A stretch of DNA of 64,000 nucleotides, taken from contig JAFEMH010004904.1 in assembly GCA_022495995.1 (NCBI GenBank), positions 122,868 through 186,867 on the forward strand, given 5' to 3'. Positions within the stretch are counted from its first letter, which is position 1; each line of letters opens with the position of its first letter. The stretch is from Adenophora triphylla var. japonica. Its lineage: Eukaryota; Streptophyta; Magnoliopsida; Asterales; Campanulaceae. Below are positions 20,127 through 32,488 of this stretch, piece by piece. Both the position numbers and the translations under genes were made by a program. Under the pieces are notes generated by a model. It was not told the DNA's origin, ran no database searches, and saw only the letters and a list, made by a program, of their open reading frames with translations.

Positions 20127-21356
20127 ACACTTTTTGAAAACCTGTATTTTCAAAATAAGAGGGTCAAACTTTCATACTCTTAGACATCCTATATATTCAT
20201 CTTATGTGCATCCTTGATAATCTTGCGCAATACATGCATTTTATTAGATCTTACAACTTGTATGATTTTTGTTGTTTCTTGGGGCTTTGTTTGTTTGTAT
20301 ATTTGGTTTGTTTTGTTCCTTGCCAAGGAAAGGCAGGGGCTAATCTCAGTTTTGCAGGGGTTTGGTTCAGTGACTCTCTTGGTCGTGCGACAGCTTTGGT
20401 CCATGCTGTTCTGTGTCACGCGACAGGAAGAGTCACTTAACAGGTTTCAGGTTCTGATTTGAGGGCAGTCCCTTGAATCAAAAGATTGCTCAGCTGATTG
20501 TTATTCCTTTTTTTCTTCCCTGTGAGAGTGTGTGTTTTTTTTAAATATATAAATAAATAAATAGAAAATTTTGTTTTTTGTAAATAAAAGAATATAGTCA
20601 TCCGCACACTACATCACATAGCTTTAGAACCCTCGGGTGCAATTGACGGCATCGCGGAAGGTGATAATATTCGCCTACGTTTGAGCGCCTAATGTCAAAC
20701 CCATCCCCCTAGTGCGTTATAGGTGGCACCACACTTAAACCTTACCCGCGGTTGGTTTTTGATACAACGTTTTAATTACACCAAAATGAATTGTTTTTGA
20801 AATTTCTAATAAGTCCTTTTACCTTCCCCAAAACCTCGCACTTTGTGGGCATGTTGCCAATGCAACATGGTTTCAGGTGAGGACATGTCACCCCCGTGAC
20901 ATGTCCGAAACGAGAGATCATGCCGCATTGTCACCATGCACCGACGAGAGGTCATGCCGGATTTTTCTTGGAAATTCCCCGAGAATACCCGTTATGCTGC
21001 CCAAATTTGCCTAGAAATTGGGGCTACTCGTCCGTCCCACGTCGTGTTAGGTTTTGTTTAGGTATTATTACTTATTATTAATTTCAAATGCAAAACATTT
21101 AATGTAATTTGAACGTTGCATCCCTAGGCTTCCCCAAGGTGTAGTGTACGTAAATAAAGGGTTAGCCTTTCCCAACCGTTCCTAAGATTTAAATCACCGA
21201 TTTATACTTGAAGATAAATAAATTATTTGCGCGAGTCTGTTATCTCCTTTTTCTTCTTCCTCTCCTGTATTTCCTCTTCTTTCCCTACCTCATAAACCCG
21301 TATATACCCTTGCAGCTACGGCAAGTTGGAGTCGATCGTCTGTACCGGGAGCTCGT
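20127..21356 (+). other. E2 5' leader, noncoding
   Basis: About 1.2 kb between PBS and gag without a credible gene. A stray pair of LTR-type motifs (GGTCGTGCGACAGC and GTGTCACGCGACAG) lies at about 20391-20427. The rest holds short T- and A-runs. Confidence 0.6.
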
Positions 21357-21419
21357 TTGGTTCGGGTTGTCAAAGAAGTTCAAACAGTTTCCGAAGCTTT
21401 AGTCAGTGTAGAATCAGAC

Positions 21420-23948
21420 ATGGCAGGGAAAGGAGACATGTTTGCCGCTCAATCTGTTGGAGGTTCAGGTCCGTTGAGTCAACCAAGCTTGAACGATTTG
21501 TCTACTAATGAGTTGAGGATCAATTTGGAAGCCGCTTTGGCCATAGAACGTGAGGCCCGCCTGTCAGCTCAGAATGCCAAAATCCGAGAAGAAGAAGCTC
21601 ATAACCGCTTTGTTGAGGCCATGAGGGCCCGGGGAATAGCAATGATCCGTAAAGAAGATGGTTCTTATAAGGAAATTACGGAAGAAGGCAGTAACGAGAT
21701 TGGATCCGCTTCTCCTGCCCAGCCTGCTCTACTCAGTTACAATGCTATGCCTCCCCCCACAAGCTATGCCCCACGTCCCGAGCCAATGTCATCTCCTGGA
21801 ATGATTGTGAGTGCCTAAGGAAGGTTTCCTCCACCTTCCTCTCAAGCATATAATCCAGTTGTTCAGCAAGGTCTTAGCAAGAGTGGTGGTCAACCTGCAA
21901 ATTTCTTCGATCTCACTTCCTCTCCGGCTCCTAATGTCCCGATGCCACAAGTTCAGTATGGGTCTCAGTTTCAAGTCAGTTACTCCCAACCCCAGTTCAA
22001 TGTGTACCCCGACGGCTATCAAGGTGGTCAGTATAATGTGCAGCAGAATGGTCAGTATCGGCTTTCAGGGAATCAGATTTGCCAAGATAGTGTTCCAAGG
22101 TATCAGCAGTCTCAGCTCCAAGGCAGTTTTCCTCAGCCTGCAGTGTGTTCTCCCCTTACTCAACATTTATATGGTTCCACTCCGTATTCCGCTCCATGCA
22201 TCAGTACAGGATTCTCTACTCTTGGTCAATTTGGAGGTCAGTCAGCGCAGTACAATTCCCTGAACCCCAGTGTGCAGTTTAATGGCTATGATATGTACGG
22301 GAATAGGATTCCCAGCTCTGTTAGTTTGTTGGATGGTAATATTGGTATCCCCAGTACCTTTGGTCTCCCACCAGCAACTTTGCCCATTAGATCTACTTCG
22401 GAGTTCCCAGTGCCTTCTTCAACAGTAGCTCCTGCTATCCCCCAGATTCCAGGTTTAACTCCGGAAGTAACGGCCTTATTGAAGCAGATGCAACAGCAAA
22501 TCGACATACTGACTGTAGGGTCTAGTGGTCTCAAGGTGGTGGATCCAGCCCAAGTAACGCCTTTGCCTCACAAATTCAAGATGCCGAAAATGGATTTCGA
22601 TGGTACTGCTTGTCCGAAAACTCATGTGGATACTTATGTTATGACAATGGGAGCGATGGGCTGCACGCCCGAGTTTATGTCATCCCACTTTCATTTGACT
22701 TTGAAGGGACCAGCGCTCACATGGTTTTTGGCTCTGAAAAAAGAATGCCGCTCCACTTGGAGCCAAATTACGGAGACCTTTCTGGAGAAGTATAGAGGCA
22801 ACTTAGAATGGCGTACCACCCGAGATGATTTAGTGGGAACTATCCAGAAGGCTGATGAGTCAATTACAGAATTCTATAAGCGATGGAATGCTAAGCTTAA
22901 TGAATTGTCAGAGCCCATTCCTCTTCAGGATCAGAAGGATATTTTCTTGTCATGCGTGAAGCCAGTACTCAGGGAAGCCATCGGGAAAGGTTGGTATCCG
23001 AATTTGCGAGAAATGGTCTGTATGGGTGCTCGCAGTGAGAATAGAATTTTTAATCAAACTTCAGGTATGAATGCTAGTGGAAGTAATGGGAGCGGAGGAT
23101 TCAGATACCAGACAGCAAATCCAGTCTCCGCCACAACACCAAAAGGAAGAGAAGTAGTTAAGGACAACATTGTCAACAACCTGCAAGGAGGGGGTAATAA
23201 TGGTTCTAATGGTGGAAGATTCCAGCCAAGGCAACAAAGAAAATTTGATGATTTGGGTATGACTACAGAGGAGGTCTACAATGGATTGCTCAGGACCGGT
23301 ATGATAAAGCCATTGGAGAATTACAGGCCTGCTAGTCCCAATCCCAACCTTGACACGAGCAAGTATTGTCGGTTCCATCAGTTCCCGGGACATACCACCA
23401 ACACTTGCTTCACCCTCAAAAGGATTATTCAAGGGCTTGTAGATGAAAAGAAGATTGAAAAGTCCCCTCGTCCTAATGTTGTCAGTAACCCTCTGCCTAA
23501 CAACACCGTGAATCTCATGGATTTTGGCGAAGACTATTTTGTTAATGTAATAGAATTTGGGGAGTCCGTAGATGGAGATGTTAATGATGATTGTAATAAG
23601 AATGTGACTGATGTAATTTCTTGTTCTGGTGAAATGAAAGATAATTTCTGCTATGTTTTGTATCTTGATGATCTGTATGGTTTGAATAATACTGCTGATT
23701 ATAACGATTATGAAGAGCATGTGGTTGCCAACACTATATCCTCCATGGTTCCTAGAGATTCCCCGATCTATCTAGAGGAACTAAGGATAGCAGCTAATAT
23801 AGAGGCGCCATTGTCCATAAACGAGATAAGGCAGGCGGCATGGCCATATAGCACTTGTCCTGTTCCGATTACGCTAGCAGAGCTCAAGGAGGCCAGTAAG
23901 GATTTTATGGTTGAGAAAGATCAAGAAGTTAATTTGTTGACTCGGTAA
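21420..23948 (+). pseudogene. gag: E2 gag polyprotein with one internal stop
   Basis: The chosen ATG at 21420 (MAGKGDMFAAQ) is a plausible gag start; the frame is open from 21357. A coiled-coil-like stretch (LEAALAIEREARLSAQNAKI) follows. A TAA at 21816-21818 interrupts the frame, which then continues through a P/Q/Y-rich linker (21942-22540), the retrotransposon gag capsid domain (about 22580-23040; GPALTWFLALKKE, EFYKRWNAKLNEL) and a zinc-knuckle-like CRFHQFPGHTTNTC. It ends at TAA 23946-23948. The product would form the particle and bind RNA. Apart from the single stop it appears full length. Confidence 0.88.
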
Positions 23949-25697
23949 GGGAGAATGTTGGGAGCAGATAATGTAGATCCATCCGGGAAAGGTAAAGCAC
24001 TTGCAGTCGCGAATCCCCAGTCCTCTCAGAATCCATACAGATCGACAAGAGATGAAGAAGTTTAGGAAGATCCAATCTTGACACAACTGAAGAGAACCCA
24101 AGCTGATATCTCCTTATGGTCTCTAGTCACATCCTCCTACCCTCACAAACTGAAATTAAAAGAAGCTTTGTCCAAAACAAAAGTATCTGTCAATGCCACC
24201 CCAGACGAGGCCTGTCAGCTAATTGGAACTGCGTAGTATGGGAACATTATTACTTTTACGGATCTTGACCTGCCTGCTTATGGTGCGAAGCATAATGAGT
24301 CCCTACACATCACAGTGCCCCTGGAAGGACGACAGATTCCCCACGTGTTGGTAGACAATGGGTCGGCTATGAATGTGCTCCTTGCTAAAATGATGAGTAT
24401 GTTGGACATTAATGCACATAACCTTAAACCATCCAATCAAACCATAAAGGCCTACGATTCCACGTCTAGGGCAGTATTGGGAATAGTCTCTCTGAATTTG
24501 ATGTTTGGGGGCAAAGAGATGATGGTAGATTTCCAAGTTATCGACATTCCAGTTACATTCTTGGCATTATTGGGCAGACCGTGGATTCATGAAATTGGAG
24601 CCGTAGCCTCCACTCTCCACCAATGTCTAAAGTTTGTGCAAGACGGAGTCCTGACGACCATTTATGGTGATAGCGTCACGATTAGGGAAACCAGCACTAA
24701 TACCTTGCCAGTGATGGAAATCAAACTCGACCAGGAAAACTTGATGCTTAGTGGTTTTACGATTGAGAAGCCTAAAGGGCAGGTCTGCACTATAGACTTG
24801 ATAACCTCCTCCGACAAGATCCCTCCTGTACTAAAAATGATGAGAGGCATGAGCTACATCCCGGGCCTGGGGCTAGGGAAGCGTCAACAGGGACCGTGTC
24901 AGCTTGTGATGCCAGAAGCCAAGAGGAATAGGCGAGGCCTAGGGTATGTCGTGACAAAAGAAGACAAAGCGTACGATAAGACTGAAGCGTTTAAAGAAAA
25001 GATGACCTCAGCTGCTGGAAAGAGGTACAAAAGGCCTGAGATGCGCCCGTACAGCTGGTCTTTGAATCGGCACTTTGTCAAAGAGGATGGAGAAATGTTT
25101 GTTTGCCCAGAGTTGAAGATGAGCCAAATGGAAGAAAGGTTGAAGACAATCCGGAAGTTTGCCAGCAGTCAAAATCCGGCGAAGGAAATGCTTGTGAGTA
25201 TGCCTAGAAGGCCAGGTGTCACCGCTACATTCGAGAACAGCTACCATTTCTGGGGACCTGATTATGTGAACCAGTTCGAGAAGCTTGCTCTGGATGAATC
25301 TGTTGCGCACAAAATCCGTGGTGCAGATCCTTTAGATATTGATGGTGATTTGGCAGAACTGTTTGAGAATCAGGGGCTGTCAGAACCCGAAAGTGTTGTG
25401 TTTACAGAGAAGATGCCTGCAGAAGGGTTTGTTATTGCTGAAGATCTCGGAGATTTGATTGACTTTTCCTCTGATAGCGAGGTGATAGCCATGCTGGAGT
25501 TTGAAAAGGGGCCAGTGGCAGATCTGAGTAGTTTGAAGACCGTCGCAGAAGAGCCACTACAGAACTGGACTTCATTTCAGGGACCAGTTGCAGACAGGGA
25601 GACTATGATCAAAAAGCTAGGGTTCAAGCCTCGTCCTTGTCCATCTGAGTCTAAATTTTTTCCCCGTGTCCTGAGTCAGTCCCAGAGTCTTTTGTGA
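23949..25697 (+). pseudogene. E2 protease region of pol, with G-patch-like motif
   Basis: Same frame as gag. Stops at about 24063 and 24234 interrupt the start, then 460 codons are open (24315-25697). The aspartic protease motif is HVLVDNGSAMNVLLAKM, with a later LALLGRPWIHEIGA. Downstream MMRGMSYIPGLGLGKRQQGP (24834-24897) followed by GLGYV resembles a G-patch, a glycine-rich RNA-binding module. The end (GDLIDFSSDSEVIAMLEFE) is where E1 begins. A frameshift at about 25690 separates it from the RT frame. Confidence 0.8.
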
Positions 25698-26593
25698 TTG
25701 AATTCGAGTCTTCCGATCGGTCTGACGTCCTCACGACGGAAGACCGTCGTCGTGTTGTAGACACTGTCTTTCCCTTTGCTTTGAATAAAATGGTCGATCT
25801 TTCTGAGTGTCCCGTGATTGCCAATCTAACAATTGAATGCTTAACTAAAATTAATCAGCAAGATTTAAAAATAATTAAGCCAGATTCAATTGAAGATAAT
25901 GCAGACTTAATAGATGAGCAATCTTTAGAAAATAATTCAAAGCAGGTTTGAGAGCAAAAGGAAAGCCGGGCCCAAGCTGCCGATGAGGTATTGACAACGG
26001 TGAACACAGGAGCAGTAGGAACCCAAAGAAACGCAAATTGGTAGTTTCTTCTCCGGAGATGAACGGGTTGCCCTGATTGAGTTGCTTAAAGAGTTTGTAG
26101 ACGTCTTTGCCTGGTCCTACAAAGACATGCCCGGGTTGGATGCATCTATCGTAGAACACCGGATACCCCTAGATCCAGAGATTAAGCCAATAAAACAGAA
26201 ACTAAGGCGGATCAAGCCCGAGTGGTCCTTACAAGTCAAAGAAGAGATTGAGAAACTACTACGGGTGGCTTTATCAAGGTGATTGAATACCCGACTTGGC
26301 TGGCAAACATAGTCACGGTCACAAAAGCGAATGGAAAGGTTCGGGTTTGCGTAGACTTCCGGGATCTTAACAAGGCCAGTCCCAAAGATGACTTCCCTTT
26401 GCCAAACATCGACATGTTGGTAGATGCTACATCGAACTACGAAGTCAAATCCTTTGTTGACGGTTTTGTGGGTTATAACCAGATTAAGATGGCCGAGGAA
26501 GATCAAGACAAGACAGCATTCACCACTCCTCGGGGCACTTATTATTACACTGTGATGCCATTTGGGTTGAAGAATGCTGGGGCTACCTACTAG
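25694..26593 (+). pseudogene. E2 RT, N-terminal part
   Basis: Three frames, separated by a stop at 25949 plus a one-base loss near 26000 and a one-base loss near 26275. Readable parts are IEFESSDRSDVLTTEDRRR, FVDVFAWSYKDMPGLDASIV, EWSLQVKEEIEKLLRV, VTVTKANGKVRVCVDFRDLN and TYYYTVMPFGLKNAGATY. It ends at TAG 26591-26593, where E1 has CAA. Confidence 0.85.
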
Positions 26594-27562
26594 AGGGCTG
26601 TCACCACCCTGTTTCACGACATGATCCACAAGGAGATTGAAGTGCATGTGGACGATATGATTATTCATTCGAAAGGGTCAGAGGGGCAGCACTTCACAGA
26701 TTTAAGGAAGTTCTTCAACAGACTTTGGGAACATTCTATGAGGCTAAGTCCAGTAAAGTACACTTTTGGGGTTATCCGGGGTAAAGTTTTGGGCTACATG
26801 GTCACAGAGCGAGGCATCGAAGTAGATCCCAGAAAAGTCAAAGCAATTGTTGAAATGAAGCCACCCAGAACTGTTTCCGAGGTAAAAGGTTTCATGGGCC
26901 GTCTACAATACATCAGTAGATTCATCAACCAGCTAACCTCCATATGTGAGCCAATCTTTAAGCTATTGAAGAAGAATCAAAAAGTGGTTTGGAACGAGGA
27001 ATGTCAACTAGCTTTCAAGAGAATCAAAGCTTACCTTGTTAATCCTCCCATTCTCTGCCCACCTCACGGGAGCAAGCCTCTACTTCTATACCTGACGGTC
27101 ATAGACACAACTATCGGAGCCATGCTAGCGCAAGAGAAGAAGGACTCCAAGGTCGAGAATGCCATATATTTTGTCAGTGGTAAATTCCAAGGTAGCGAGT
27201 TGAATTACTCTGCCCTTGAGAAAACATGCGTAGCTCTGGTTTGGGTGGTCGGAAAGCTGAAGCACTATATGCTATCCCACACAGTGCAACTGGTCTCCAA
27301 GATGGACCCGATCAGATACCTATTTCAAGGTGACAGAGGCAACATTTCGACCAGATTGGCAAAGTGGACTTTCTTCTTAGCTGAGTTCGATATCAAATAT
27401 GTGATCCGGAAGTCAATCAAGGGACAGACTCTGGCAGATCAATTGGCTGATTCCCCCAGTACAGAACCCCGAGGACCAGATCTCCAGTTTCCAGATAAAG
27501 GGATTCTTGTTATAGAGAATGGCAATCGCTGGCAGTTATTCTTCGACGGCGCGACAAACTAA
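26594..27562 (+). pseudogene. E2 RT palm and RNase H
   Basis: Continues in the same frame after the TAG. The catalytic motif is VHVDD (26645-26656): both Asp are kept but the usual Tyr of YVDD is His. Other motifs are GFMGRLQYISRF, LLLYLTVIDTTIGAML, YSALEKTCVALVW and IKYVIRKSIKGQTLADQLAD. It ends in a double stop, TAA TGA, at 27560-27565 inside the start of the second RNase H. Confidence 0.87.
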
Positions 27563-28219
27563 TGAGGTAACGGCATCGGGATAGTACTGGTAGACCCGAA
27601 TGACATGCATACCCCCATAGCTATCAAGCTGAATTTCTCGGTTACCAAAAATGCAGCCGAATATGAAGCTTGCATAGCTGATCTTGAGGCTGCCTTAGAG
27701 CGACATGTGGATGAATTGGAAGTATTTGGTGATTCCCAACTGATAATAAATCAAGCCGCCAACAGATGGAAAACCTCAGATCCGTGTCTCCAGAGGTATC
27801 ACACTTACATTGCAGAGCTCGTTGGCCAGTTCAAGGAAACGTCATTCCAATTCCTGCGGCGAGACAAGAATAGATTTGCCGATGCCCTAGCTACTCTGGC
27901 CTCTTTGGTAGAAATCCCAGAAGGAAAGTCAATCAAACCGTTCAGGGTCGGTAGGCGAGAAATTCCTGCATACTGCTGTGAAATAGAGATCAAAACCGTC
28001 AATGAGCTGTGGTACAACCAAATTTTCCAATATCTCAAGCATGGTGAAGCATCTTTCCTCATCGATAAAGAAGGAGACCTAAAAGGTATTCATGCCAAAA
28101 GTTTGCAAGCTTTGAAAAGGCTATCGGCTCAATACGTCATACTTTGCAATGAGTTGTGTAAGAAAAGGGAAGGTTGCCTCTCCTACTCTGTATCACTAAA
28201 GAAAAGGCTCAAAGAATAA
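27530..28219 (+). pseudogene. E2 second RNase H (Tat-specific) and linker
   Basis: RNase H fold of the type acquired by Tat elements in addition to the RT-linked one. Acidic motifs visible are WQLFFDGA (27530), NAAEYEACIADLEAAL, LEVFGDSQLIINQAAN and RDKNRFADALATLASL. The double stop at 27560 lies inside motif 1. After 27960 a linker (YCCEIEIKTVNELWYNQIFQ) leads toward INT. A frameshift near 28180 follows. Confidence 0.83.
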
Positions 28220-29280
28220 TGGAAGATGTTCACAATGGCGCCTGCGGACCTCGTATGAACGCCCAATCCCTTATGTATAACATTATCAGGCTGGGCTACT
28301 TCTGGATCAATATGGAGACTGATTGCATCCAGTTTGTGCGGACTTGTGACAAATGACAGCGATTCTCCAACCTGAACCGTATCCCTCCTCATGATCTCTA
28401 CTGTATGACAACTCCATGGCCCTTCGCAACGTGGGGAATTGACGTCATTGGGAAGATAACTCCACCTGGAAGCAATGGACACTCATTTGTTTTGGTAGCG
28501 GTAGATTACTTCACAAAGTGGGTAGAAGTCGCGTCCTACAAAGTGCTCACAGCTAAGAAGGTAGCTCGCTTCATAAAAGAACAAATTTTCTGCCGCTACG
28601 GAGTCCCGAATGAGATTATTTCTGACAATGGAACCCACTTCGAAGGAGAAACCGATCGTCTGCTTACTGAATACAGGGTCAAGCGTCACAAGTCTTCACC
28701 ATACAGACCACAGACGAATGGTGCTGTTGAGGCCGCTAATAAGAACTTGGAGAGAATCATTAAGAAAATGGCCGAGCGAGGAAGGGATTGGCCAGAGAAG
28801 CTACATTTAGCATTATGGGGCTACCGCACTTCCATTCGGACCGCTACCGGTGCAACCCCATACGCCTTGACCTACGGAATGGAAGCTGTCATGCCCATTG
28901 AGCTAGAAATTCCATCCCTCAGGGTGTTGCTTGAGAATGAGGTAAATGAGATTGATTGGCTCCAAAGTCGATACAACGAATTGGCACTGTTAGATGAACG
29001 CAGATTAAAGTCCACGGAGCACAATCGGGCATATCAGAAAAGAATGGCCCGTGCTTTTGACAAGAAAGTGAAGCCCAGGGACATCAAGATTGGTGATCTG
29101 GTTCTCAAGATGAAGCCCGCAAATCAGAGCAGTGCATTGGGCAAATGGGCACCCGTTTGGGTCGGACCATTTCTAGTAAAGAAGATATTCTTCGGAGGAG
29201 CAATGCAGCTGACAGATCTGGATGGTAACCCATTTTTGCACCCCGTCAACGGAGACAAGTTGAGGAGGTATTATGTGTGA
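28174..29280 (+). pseudogene. E2 integrase, one internal stop
   Basis: The zinc region reads MEDVHNGACGPRMNAQS ... FVRTCDK and is then cut by TGA at about 28354, where E1 has the Cys codon of the CxxC pair. The remainder (28405-29280) is open for 291 codons and carries the D, D, E triad in TWGIDVIGK, EIISDNGTHFEGET and QTNGAVEAANKNL. The C-terminal domain ends KLRRYYV. The catalytic core is intact but the zinc motif is lost. Confidence 0.88.
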
Positions 29281-29899
29281 TTGAGTCTTTCCCCCTCTGT
29301 AAATAAAGAAAATAAAAAAAAAAGTGAAAAAATGATGAAAATAAAAGCGCAATAAAATTGTCCCAGATGAGACTGAAAACCTCTCAAAAGGCAGTCCATG
29401 CAAAAATAAGGGACGCGTCCGGTGCTAAAAGAATATACCCAGCTAGATCGAAAACCCTAAAAAAGGGCGGTCTAGGTAAAAAACAGGGTTGCACCATGTC
29501 CCCCTTCTGTCTTCCCCTTTCTTTAAACACAAAGTTGATTGAGTCGAACTACGGAGACCTGAGCCCCTTAGTTCTCTTTGTAAAGGGGGAACGTAGGCAA
29601 CCACTCGTGGTTCAGTCTAAAAATGCTGCAAAATCTTATTTCTTGTCAAAATGTGTTTTGATTACAGTTCCAAGGCTTTTCAAAGGTTCATTTTGAGTTA
29701 ATATTCTTTTTGATGAGTTCAAGCACGACCTGCTTTTGACTCAAATAACTTGTTGTGAATAAAAGGAGGTAAACTTTCAATATCTATTTTGTCTGCATTA
29801 AGATAATCAAGGGATACTCAAATTCCATTCAAATAAATGTCTCTCCCAAAGTACAAGCAAAAAAAAAAATAAAGAGTCCTCCATCTCTCAGAAAAGTGT
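29281..29899 (+). other. E2 convergent spacer with hairpins
   Basis: Lies between the INT stop and the antisense ORF stop. It contains two snap-back units (29361-29500; CTAGATCG at 29443 with CGGTCTAG at 29468) and the conserved block GAACTACGGAGACCTGAGCC ... GGGGGAACGTAGGC (29542-29600). AATAAA words occur at about 29302 and 29352 on the plus strand. It is a likely 3'-end region for both transcripts (inference). Confidence 0.6.
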
Positions 29900-31564
29900 C
29901 TAGAAGCTCGTCCCCACTCCCAAACTCGTACCTCTGTCTTTCCTTTTCCTTGGTCCCCGGGAGGTCCTTGGCCTAGGTATGTCAAATAAGTCCATTTGAG
30001 CTCGCCCCAGCTCTGGTATATTGCGTGTCGGTGGTTCGATCAGGCCAGTCTCCCTCAAAGCAGCCCTGGCAGCCCTCTCTTGTTGCAACGCCTCTCTGCG
30101 AGCTACCACCTCCGGATCATCTCTCATAGCAGCTCTTCGGATCTCTCGCCTCCGATAGTCCTCAGCAAAGTCGCCAGTAACATTATATGGATTCCCTTGG
30201 GCCTCTATATCTCGAAAAGACCGGCTGGATGGGTAGTCTGCTCCTAAGCATTCCCGACGATGAGCCTCTATCGCCAGCTGCACGGGACCCTGTTGCTCTT
30301 CATACCAAATCAGATACTCCGTGGTCAAGAATGTAAACCCTCTGGCCTGACGAAGGAGCGTCCGAGTAGGAAGAAAACCCTCCAAGAAGGATCTGCTGAA
30401 GAACTGCATAGTCTGGGGCTCGATCATGACCATCGAAATAGCATCAGTTGTCAGCCTCTCTCTCAAAGCCCGGATAATTTGCTGAGGGTACCGATATTGC
30501 CTGCTAACCAATGATGGGACACATAATGAAGACACATGCAACCCTGGCAGTCTGAATACCACCGACCCATCCTGAATGTCTCTCATGGTCTGTAATCCCC
30601 ACGCCGAAATCCAGAAGTTCAGATCAACAGTCCCGTACCGCATCAACCTCACCTGCCAACTATCAGCGGCCGCGTCCCTCAGTAACCTGCATTGTCTAGT
30701 CACCCAAGGCATCGCTGTCTGACCCTCTGGTAATGGCCCAATCAAGCGTAGTCTCTCAGAAAGCCATAAAGATAGCAAAGTGGGGTTGTCCGCGCCCATG
30801 AAATCAGATCCTCCAGCCAGTCTATCAAGGCCATGGTAAGTCTCAGCTAATAGCAGCGTTACAATGTCCATTTCCCATTGGCCGGACTGAATTTGATGAA
30901 GATCCACACCTCGGTCACCCCTAAGCTGTCTGACAACCTCCAACAGCGCGCCTGAGCAGACTCCGACATGTCCACAGAAGTAGTAGGCTGACAGGGTAAA
31001 CAATACATACATGTCCAGATAGGTAGAAAGACCAAACAGCGCCGGACTGGAAGATCACAGCCGAGCCACCCGGGTTAAGTCTACAAGTTCACCATTCAGA
31101 ATCATGGGTGCCACCTGATCTACTGGCAGACACAGGAAGTCCGATAACTGCTCCACAACCGGCCGTCTGTCTCGAGGGAATGCTACAGTTTCTGCCTCAC
31201 CCAAGCCTTTCAATGCTCTGAAATCCTTCATGGTTGGCGTCAGATCATTGTATGATAAAGTAAACACATGCCTCTCCGAGTCCCAGAAATGCGAAGCTGC
31301 CCGGAGCAAATCCCAATCAACCTTCGAGTTCTTCAAAGGCCAAAGACACGGCATACCATATTGCTTATCAATGATTTTCCCATGATGCTTTTGATGAAAT
31401 TGTGAAACTCTGACAAAGTCCTGGCAAAATTGATGCTCCCGAGAAGCTATTTCCTTGTTATAATGCTCCATGGTGATTGAAAGTTCCAACCTTTGTTGCA
31501 GAAATCGTCTGTCTGTCAAGTTGGGGCTACTGGTGTCCTCTTGCTGAAAGAGCAATGCCTGCAA
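29900..31564 (-). pseudogene. E2 antisense ORF (DUF7745-like), one internal stop
   Basis: A minus-strand frame of about 554 codons, broken only by a TGA at 31055-31057. It starts MQALLFQQEDTSSPNLTDRR, then MEHYNKEIASREHQF, FWDSERHVFTLSYNDLTPTM and LTLSAYY-type hydrophobic stretches. After these come WLSERLRLIGPLPEGQ, SRSFLEGFLPTRTLLRQARG, TTEYLIWYEEQQGP, a charged region rich in Arg/Glu, and a basic end (PRKRKDR). It resembles the plant DUF7745 family and the antisense ORFs known from Tat elements. It is convergent with INT; the 3' ends are 620 bp apart. Possible roles (nuclear, RNA-binding, regulator of the sense RNA) are speculative. Confidence 0.78.
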
Positions 31565-32480
31565 ATGAAGCCTGATTCGATTTTAAAAGAGCCTTGTTAC
31601 GATCTCCGTCCAGTCGCGCGACACCTCTTGACAAACAAACACGTCATGCCGGGCGACACATTTGGTCTGCATCAGGAAGCATCAGGGTCTAGCAAGTGGT
31701 TTTTCTGTGGAACTCTCTAGATTGTCGTCGCTGCAATACACCTTGTACCTCATATTACTGCACGGGAGAGGATTTCCCCCCACCATATGTATCACTATAC
31801 ACAATTACCCAAAGCAGTCCCAGAAACTTATGTACAAACTCGAAAAAGGCCAACCTGTCAATAACAATAAACCGTACTCCTTTTCCCTCGTTCCCAGAAC
31901 AAACAAACTCGTGCAAACAAGCTAACATAGTTTAACCTTTGCTAACAAAATAGCATAAGTTAGATGTAGTGCTTCGAGTGTTGTTTTCCCCGCAGGTACA
32001 ATAGTCAACTGAGCAAACCTCAAAGATTGTCCCTCAAAGCAAAGCCGAGACAAAGAATCCATGTCTATTTGAATCTCCCCAGTAGGGCGCATCAAGACCA
32101 ATGGCCCCACCATCCAAGCGTCAATAAGAGTTCGCTGCCCAGCAAGCAAAGTCCCCAGCCTATCAAGCAAAGCTCAGGACACAAAAATCAACCGTCAATA
32201 AGAATCTGCTGCCCAGAAAGCAAAGTCCCTGGCCCACCAAGCGAAGCTCAGGACACAGAAGTCAATCGTCAACAAAGATAGCCCCATCGCCAAAGCAAGA
32301 GTTCGCTGCCCAGCAAGCAAAGTCCCCGTCATAGCAAGCAAGGTCTCACACCCCAAAGCCGAACAAGTCAACAAAAGACCGCCCCGCACCCGTCAACCGT
32401 TAACAGCAGTTAGTAGCATAGGACCCTCCGGCAGCTACATTGATCCCCAGCAGTATAAACCATAGCATCAGTCCCTCCGG
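31565..32480. other. E2 region upstream of antisense ORF
   Basis: No coding sequence. A pair of palindrome-like motifs (CAGTCGCGCGACAC and ATGCCGGGCGACAC) sits at about 31611-31665, just upstream of the antisense ORF, as in E1. A short tandem repeat of about 75-90 bases (GTTCGCTGCCCAGCAAGCAA, AGTCCC, AGCTCAGGACAC) occupies about 32124-32345 in two to three copies. Confidence 0.6.
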
Positions 32481-32488
32481 CAGCTACA

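Noticed and set aside
23061..23720. 219-codon minus-strand ORF opposite gag
   Set aside because: It mirrors the gag coding strand. The true antisense ORF of these elements lies downstream of INT, not here.
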